Below, piece by piece: positions 57,682-64,000 of a DNA stretch of 64,000 nucleotides. This DNA is from Bilabrum cf. latius (Eukaryota > Bigyra: Bicosoecida > Bigyra > Bicosoecida): positions 186,001 through 250,000 of the forward strand of contig OZ237746.1 of NCBI GenBank assembly GCA_965178125.1, read 5' to 3'. Position numbers and translations under genes: made by a program. The first letter of the stretch is position 1; every line of letters starts with the position of its first letter. A model generated the notes under the pieces. That model made no database searches. It saw nothing but the letters and a program-made list of their open reading frames with translations, and had not been told where the DNA came from.

Positions 57682-60600
57682 ATGCTTTCATTTGGATAGT
57701 TCAGCTCGAGAGTATCTGCTACGGCCTGGCGCGATGTGCAGCAGATCAAAGTCGACACGCTTCGGCTGTCAGAATCACCAATCTTGGTCCCATGGGTATT
57801 TCAATCAAGACGGGAGTTGGAGTATGCCGGCACCGCTTGCCTTGACCTGCATTATGTGCAAGCACAATCTCGTGATGCGTATTCACTCGACATGCCGGTG
57901 TTGGGCAAGCTGCGCATATTCAACTCCAAAGGGGCGATGCTAGCATCTGACAAGAAGCGAGAACTGGGCAGCTGTGCTACTGGGGTCCTTGCGTCCATTG
58001 CAGGCAGGGAGCCGCTGAATTCCAGCGACCTGTTCCATGTGCGCGTGCTCGCGTACGTCGACCCGAAACACCACAGACATATCCACTGGCTGGCAGCCCC
58101 AGCGATATTTATTAAATTCTTTGGACTAGACATGACAGGTGCCAGGCCGCATCCACAGCCGGCCGGGAGCAAGCTCGGCCCGGTTCGCATGTCTGCGAAG
58201 ATGGCGACCGCAGTGGGCGAGCAGCTGAAGTCGAGCGCAATTACCGAAAGCAGACCACTGGCAGCGGAACACAAGCGCGATGTTGTGCTAGCAAGCTCCA
58301 CGCCGGATGGTGCAGTGGACCCGACCGGCCAAGCATCGCAGCAGCCTGAGGAAGCAATGGCCGCAGGCACCGGGCCGCCCCTTTTTTTCTGGCTCGTGGC
58401 AACCGCCAGTGGGAGCGGCGAAGCGCCTGGCTCTGGCACCCTACCCACTGGTGGCAATAATAGCGCGAGGAATGCCACTAGCACGCTCCGCTGGACCGCC
58501 TACCCGCTTTCGGATGCAGGCAAAGCAGCCAGGCATGCACTGCACGGTACTGCACTGCCCGACTCGGCCGAAGCAGAAGCGGGAGAGTCAGCCGATGCAC
58601 TCGTCAGCGCGGCATGCGCCAGAGGCCCCGGTATGCTCGGTGGAGACTCGGAATCAGATCTATCACTGAAAGCGGCTAGGCCAGGTGCAGCGTGGGCAGC
58701 CAGCGCCAGCACCAGTACCAGCGAGGCAGAGGCAGGGGCAGGGGCAGGGGCAGGGGCAGGGGCAGGGGCAGGGGCAGGGGCAGGGGCAGGGGCAGGGGCA
58801 GGGGCAGAAGCGAAGGTCCCAGGGAACACACGCGCGGGCTGCCTGGTGCTGGGCTGTCTCGACCCCAGCCCAGACCCCTCCGTGCTCGGGTGGCCCATTA
58901 GGAACGCGCTCCTGGCCCTGCAGCTGAGGTGGAGGGTGGCCAGTGCCTGCGTCGCTGCGTGCCGGCTGGATGCGGCCGGTGCACTTAGTGTCGCAGGGGT
59001 ACAGAAGAATGAAGATGAAGATGGAGAAGGGGGAGAGGCGGACGGACATGCTCTCGCTGGTGATGGCAGCGGGAGAGCTTCTGTATCGTTAGGTGTGACG
59101 AGCTCCGATGCGGATGCCGCTGGCCCAGACAGAGGCAGCGCTCGTCACACCAGAAACAGGCGCGCAGCTCGGCTGGTGAGCATGCTGTGGTAGGTGCAGC
59201 TCCCGGCGGTTTCAGAGGAGCAGCTGCTCGACCTCCGACGATGGGCAGATGCCGTGAATGGCGATGCACCGGACCAGGGAACCGGTGCGCATGCTGCTGA
59301 TCCGGCAGCCGCCGCTGCTTGCGTTGGCTCGCCGGCACGTACCGCCCCTGCCGCCGCTACCTCCAAGAGGGACTCGCCGCCGGAGAAGCTGCCCTCGTGG
59401 ATCGGAGCCACCGGCTGGGAGCAGCGGAGGGTCAAGGTGAAGGTCCCGGGGCAGCCGGGGAAGTTCCGCTACCAGTACCGCGCGGCGCCCACGGTCACCG
59501 ACCTGGGCAAAGCCCTGGACCCTGAGGCAGCGGCCGAGCAGGGGGCGCGCCTAAACCTAGAGCTCATGCGCTGGAGGTAGATGCCCGGGCTCGACACCCG
59601 CATGGTGGCAAGCACGCGGTTCCTGCTGCTCGGGGCGGGCACGCTGGGCTGCTTCGTGGCGCGGTCCCTCGTGGCGTGGGGCGCGCGGCGCCTCACATTC
59701 CTCGACAGCGGAACCGTGTCCGCCTCCAACCCCGTGCGGCAGCCCCTTTTCGAAGCCAAGGACGCTGCGGAGGGGGGGAGGCCTAAAGCGCGAGCAGCCG
59801 CCGAGGCCATACGGCGGGTGCTTCCCGCCGTGGACGCGGCCGCGATTCGGCTCCGGATCCCCATGCCGGGGCACTCCGCGGGGCCCAAGGGGGGCAGGGG
59901 CCAGCGAGAGGCGATGGGGGCCCACGGGGAGCTGCTGCGGGCGGTGCGGAACCACGACGTGGTTCTTGTTCTAACGGACACAAGGGAGAGTCGCTGGCTG
60001 CCCACGCTCATGTGCGCCGCACTGGGAAAGCCGTGCCTGAACGTGGCCCTTGGGTTCGACTCGTGCGTGGTGATACGGAGCGGGTGCAGGGGGCCGGGAG
60101 AGACTGTCGAGGTAGGTGGTGTGACGAGTGATTCCGGTGGTGTGACGAGTGGCGCTGCTTCGGCGCCGGAGCACCCTGTCGTCAGCAAACCGCTGCCTTA
60201 GCCTTCATCGTCTTCGTTTTCCTCTTCGTCTTCCTCTTCGTCGCCCCGGCTGGGGTGCTATTTCTGCCAGGACGTGGTTGCCCCCGCAGACTCCACTCAG
60301 GGTAGGACCTTGGACCAGCAGTGCACGGTGACCAGGCCCGGCCTGGCACCCATCGCATCCGCGCTGGCCGCCGAACTAGCCGTTGGGCTTCTGCACCACC
60401 CGGCGGGCTTCCGGGCACCCCATGACGAGGGCGATGGAGGCGGAGGTGGGGGCGGAAGAGGAGGCAGCGGGGGCGCCGCTCGATCGGAGTTCGGTGCGAT
60501 GCCTCACTGCGCCCGGTTCTTCCTCCGTCGGTGGCAGCCGGTGCTGGGCGGCTCCCCGGCGTTTCCCGAGTGCACGGCCTGCGGCGACAGGGTCTGCGAG

Positions 60601-60948
60601 GCGTACGGAAGGGACCCGGAATCGTTTCTTCTCTCTGCCATGGAGGACGACGGAGGCGAGCATGATGGCACTGGAAGCGGGGAGGACGGAAGCGGTGGGG
60701 GGGGAGTGGGAGGCCGCAAGGGGGACCAAGGGAGGCGGGGGGGCGGGGGGTTTTTGGAGGAGGTCAGCGGGCTGGCTGCGATGAAGAGAATAATGGACGA
60801 TGCTGCGGGCGCGGCTGGAACTGGGGCAATGGCAGCGGTAGGCGCAGGAGCAGCTGCGGCAACAAGCTCCGTGGTGCGGGCCGATTTGGCGGAGGCTGTG
60901 CCCACTGGTGGAGATCAAGGCGAGAATGATGAGTGGGAGTTGCTGTGA
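57682..60948 (+). CDS. ATG7: ATG7, E1-like activating enzyme of autophagy
   Basis: Activates ATG8 and ATG12 with ATP and a catalytic Cys. Intronless, 1088 aa, TGA stop. The start MLSFG-x-FSSRVSATAWRDV, with TAG as codon 6 (57697), aligns with the family N-terminus, and QQIKVDTLRLSESPI follows. The N-terminal domain continues to HIHWLAAPAIFIKF. The adenylation domain begins near 59590: FLLLGAGTLGCFVARSLVAW, then LDSGTVSASNPVRQPLFEAK. LGCYFCQDVVAPADSTQGRT and LDQQCTVTRPGLAPIASALA hold the active-site Cys, C881. The C-terminal FPECTACGDRVCEAYGRD and the acidic DEWELL end are present. Other TAGs are at 59191, 59578 (in LMRWR-x-MPGLD, where relatives have Leu, Ile or Ala) and 60199. Two lineage-specific inserts, one with an (Ala-Gly)n run, make it longer than the usual 650-700 aa. 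Confidence 0.95.
58729..58806 (+). repeat. GGGGCA hexamer repeat encoding (Ala-Gly)n in ATG7
   Basis: About twelve GGGGCA units in the ATG7 frame, in a lineage-specific insert between the N-terminal and adenylation domains. Confidence 0.9.
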
Positions 60949-61857
60949 AGATGCCACGGGTAGTAGAGTTTGGGCAAAAAGTTGGTGGTTTGTGGCCACC
61001 TTGCGGTTGCTGCAGCGCAGGGTACCAGCACGCGCCGGTAGGCATGCAGAGAGGAGCCGTGAACTTTTTAAGTATACATAAACGTTCATTTCTGCTACCA
61101 TTCGTGCGTGTCATTGCCGCAACACGTGTGATAGCGCTCAAGATGCGGAAGAGGGTGATGATCGGATCAGCCGCGATTGTTCTCGAGACCTCGGAGGTTC
61201 CGTTGTGTTGTGGGAAAATGGCCCGTGGCAAAATCTGTGACGCAGCCAACGTCCGAACGCGGTAGTGTGCAGGTGCGTGCTTCTTTCTCCTGTGGTAGAG
61301 CGGTGCGGTTGATAAATTAGTGTGAAATACACATATCGGGCCAGCTGAAACTCCCTATTTCTGCTTGGGAGTTGTTCTAACTAAGTCTGGGCGACAGCTT
61401 GGCCGCGGCCGCGGCGGCACGAACTTAACTACTTTGAGAAGCACATCCAGGTAAGTTTGCAAGCAATATTCAACAAGTTATTTGCATGTATCTATGGGAA
61501 GTGCATGCTGGCATTCAATGGCTGGATTCTGGGTCATTTTTAGGGTGCCGCGTGCCGCTTGATGGTCGTCGCGTGCCAACTTGCTCACGTGCTATGGCGA
61601 CGATAACCCCATGTATGAAGATGATGCTCTCACACAGGTGGATTAGTCCAATTTATAGTGCATTCAGTTCAATGGCGGACACGATTGGTCCGTGACTGGA
61701 ATTGACTGGGAGGCGATGGCGGCATGCGAGTGCGGCGATCCATGCCAGCTGCAACTCAATGCACGCCAATTCCGTCTCCCGTACCAAGAGCATTCGTTAT
61801 CTGATCTATTATTCTGTCAACGCAGGTTGGCATTGATAATTAGTATCGATTTCAGCC
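60949..61857. other. 909-bp intergenic region between ATG7 and the two-domain protein
   Basis: Holds the ATG7 3' UTR and the probable promoter and 5'-UTR exon of the next gene: a GTAAGT donor at 61451 and a CAACGCAG acceptor near 61824 would bound a roughly 370-nt leader intron. Short open frames (for example 60933-61265) lack recognisable protein character. No RNA gene seen. Confidence 0.4.
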
Positions 61858-64000
61858 ATGAAGCCAGGGTACGGCCACGAAACGTAGGCCCTCGCTGGTC
61901 TCAGCAATGTGGTGCACCGCAGCACGGGCTTCAACTCGGCAGCACATGCCCAAAGTATGATCCATGGGCTGCGTACTCCTCAAACTATTGGTACAGTGTA
62001 GACGTTTGGAACCCACCGCATTGGGGCTCCGTCAGGCATGCCTGCATCTGGCAGGGCGACGCCAGGTCAGGACAAACAGGTTGCCGCTTCTAACAATGTG
62101 GCGCAGGGCAGCGGGGTTCAGCCGCAGCAGGCTGGGCATGGTGGATCATACGTTGCGAACAGTAAACACCTGGTGGAGCCTTTGCTTGCCGCTGCGGCGG
62201 GCTCCTTCGGAGACGGCCTGAGGATGCATCTCGACGAATCGCACGGATCTAGACGCTTCTCGATTTCTTTCGACAACTCGGTTTTGAAGCCCAGGGTGGG
62301 CAAGCACCTTACCTGCGCGTGGCGGGCAGCCATTCGTTGCGCTACTCAGGAAGAACGGCCACTGAGCGACCACGTAATAAACCGCCGATCTCGCGCCATC
62401 GAATTCTCCGGCGCTGATCTTCTAGATTCGATTGGCGGCGATCAGGATCTATACAGGCAAATTCGGGCGGCATATTTTGGTGCATAGGGCGTGGCTCCAC
62501 CTGAGTCGGCCGCGAAGGGGACCGCGGTTGGAGGGGCAGACATGGTGCGGCGGAGAAATGGCTCAACAGATAGCATGGTCTCGGCTATCGCTCTTCGTTC
62601 GCCGCCAGTGTCCTCGCAGGCCATCTCTACAGCCGCACAGCGTACGGCAATACTTTCTTCAAGTGCATCCGCAGCAATGGCGCCGCCCTCTCCAGCTTCA
62701 TCGTCGCTGTCTCGCGGGCGCCTGGTCATTCCAACAGCGCCTCCACCTGAGCCGCAGTATCTTGTCCCGCAGTATCTCAGTCAGCCATTCATCAACGGAA
62801 AGAATGGCACTTTTGGAGAAGGACTCACCTTGCAATTGGGCCCCACGCCAAGGTCTCCCTGGTCGATTCGGTTCGACAACCGAGTGCTCAATCCCCGCAT
62901 CGGTTTCATCAAGTCGGGAGGGTGGAGAGCCGCCGTGCGCCGCGTGGCCGAATCTGAGGAGGCTATCGTGAAGAACGGAGCATCCGTCCGCGTGGTGGAG
63001 TTTAAAGGAGACGACCTGTACACTGCCCTGCGAGGATGCCGGTCCCTCCTCGCCGACCTGGGATACCAGGGAGTATCGGATCTCAGGGCAGGCTCTGGCA
63101 GGTCGATCCATGCGAGCGGTGAAGTCGAACCACCCAACCCTTCGTCTGCAAACATCGGCAACAAGCGGGGGAGGGCCAGCACCTGGGGTTCGAGCCAATC
63201 GCAGAGCGGTGGAAGCAATGCAAAGCGAGCTCGCACCCAGCCCGCATCAACAGGCACGGAAACCAGCACCAGCGTCGGGCTGAGCGATGGATGCAGTGAC
63301 ATGATTGCCGTGGCAGGCCTGCATGCCCTGGCGTCTGCCTCGGGCGGCAGCAGCCCAGCCAGCACCCCAGGCAGCGCCATCCATGGACCGTGGGCCGCGC
63401 ATGGCGATGGGCCGGGCCAGAGGGGCACGCAAGGCAGCGGGAGCGGGCAGCTGGCTGCGCACTGGCACCACCAGCACCATCAGCACCAGCATCATGGTGT
63501 CCATGCAGGCCAGAGAATGTTCCCTGGCTCATTCCCGCACCCTGGAGGCATGCTTCGTCATGGCCAGCCGTATTCCAGCTACCAGCCGCATCAGCACTTT
63601 CCTTCGTACCAGCAGCACCAGTACCAGCGAATACAGGCGGGGACAGGAATGCACCCGTTCATGAGCCAGGGCTCTGCTGTCCTCGATTTTGAGGGGACCG
63701 CGGGTGCATTGCATGGTGGCGCATCGCTGGACGCGCCAGTCCCCGGCATGAAGGCTGATCACCGGGCTCATGTGCAGGCGCAGCTGCAGATGCAACAGAT
63801 GCAGATATCTGAGAGATTGAGGCAGCTCGAGCATCTGCGAAGGATGGAAGAGTTGCAGAGGATGCAGGCACAGCTGCAGGAGCAGCAGGAGCAGCAGATG
63901 CTGCACAAGCAACGTTTACTGCAGTTTCAGCAGCAGAGCGCGCCTGCTTCTGGTGGTATGCGCAGCAATGTACTCTATGCACCAGCCCTACAATCGCCGT
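61858..64000 (+). CDS. two-domain Gln/His-rich protein, 3' partial
   Basis: Open from ATG 61858 (MKPGYGHET-x-ALAGLSNVV) to the window end, through TAGs at 61885, 61999 and 62485. Two related domains of about 80 aa are visible. The first, at about 62215-62480, has GDGLRMHLDE, FSISFDNSVLKPRVG, WRAAIR and IEFSGADLLDSIGG. The second, at about 62815-63060, has GEGLTLQLGP, WSIRFDNRVLNPRIG, WRAAVRR and VEFKGDDLYTALRG. Conserved residues include FDNxVLxPRxG, WRAAxR and EFxGxDL. After them comes a Gln/His-rich stretch (HWHHQHHQHQHHGVHAGQ) and a coiled-coil-like Gln/Glu run near 63780-63940. I do not recognise the domain; a nuclear or RNA-related role is only a guess. A GTAAGT donor at 61451 and a CAACGCAG acceptor near 61824 suggest a 5'-UTR intron. 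Confidence 0.75.

Noticed and set aside
60933-61265. 110-aa plus-strand ORF after ATG7
   Set aside because: No recognisable protein character and it overlaps the ATG7 end; more likely 3' UTR.
1-64000. Widespread pseudogenes or readthrough as the cause of in-frame TAGs
   Set aside because: Only TAG, never TGA or TAA, interrupts the frames; splice sites and conserved motifs are intact, and one gene has 44 regularly spaced TAGs.
1-64000. Pyrrolysine or selenocysteine insertion
   Set aside because: Pyrrolysine is not known for nuclear eukaryotic genes and would not be used in bulk inside Gln runs. TGA acts as a stop throughout, and no frame continues meaningfully past it.

Overview
This window comes from a GC-rich, gene-dense nuclear genome of a unicellular eukaryote. 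It has short GT-AG introns, many with GTGAG donors, and the genes are eukaryotic: eIF5A, mitochondrial cytochrome c1, COA5/PET191, ERCC1, ATG7, ArfGAP, CDIN1. I cannot place the lineage from sequence alone. The most important result is that UAG is not a stop codon here. Nearly every long gene looks broken by TAG when read with the standard code. Read with TAG as an amino acid, the same genes are long, continuous and recognisable. I count by hand about 160 in-frame TAG codons in 14 genes. The 16 genes whose 3' end is in the window all end in TGA (10) or TAA (6), never TAG. Glutamine is the best-supported meaning: TAG sits inside poly-Gln tracts, and opposite Gln, Glu or His in internal protein repeats. 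Two conserved-protein positions would also suit Leu, so I keep that as the alternative. Layout: (1) 2-3689 +, large membrane protein, 5' partial; (2) 3864-6596 -, ArfGAP of the AGFG/AGD14 type; (3) 6729-11446 +, copine-like protein with an inserted WW domain; (4) 11485-14373 -, SelO pseudokinase AMPylase; (5) 14618-15979 +, cytochrome c1; (6) 16186-17247 -, small Pro/Gln-rich protein with a membrane segment and a Cys-rich end; (7) 17862-18688 +, eIF5A; (8) 19088-21583 -, CDIN1-like nuclease, 5' end unresolved; (9) 21973-26639 +, class I cyclic-nucleotide phosphodiesterase; (10) 26709-27942 -, 2-keto-4-pentenoate hydratase family enzyme; (11) 28099-29949 -, ERCC1; (12) 30080-30407 +, COA5/PET191, a two-exon gene too short for simple ORF calling; (13) 30750-45500 +, a giant low-complexity protein (about 4,800 to 4,900 aa) with a CCCH zinc finger and about 47 in-frame TAGs; (14, 15) 45709-54522 and 54656-57600, both -, neighbouring paralogous multi-module repeat proteins, the first with 44 TAGs spaced exactly 39 nt apart; (16) 57682-60948 +, ATG7; (17) 61858-64000 +, a two-domain Gln/His-rich protein running off the window. 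Strands almost alternate and most intergenic gaps are under 400 bp, so the genes form convergent and divergent pairs with shared promoters or facing 3' ends. The genes do not form a pathway. Cytochrome c1 and COA5 are both mitochondrial respiratory; ERCC1 and the CDIN1-like protein are both nuclease-family. What ties the window together is the altered code: the three short conserved genes (eIF5A, cytochrome c1, COA5) contain no TAG, while the disordered repeat proteins are saturated with it.
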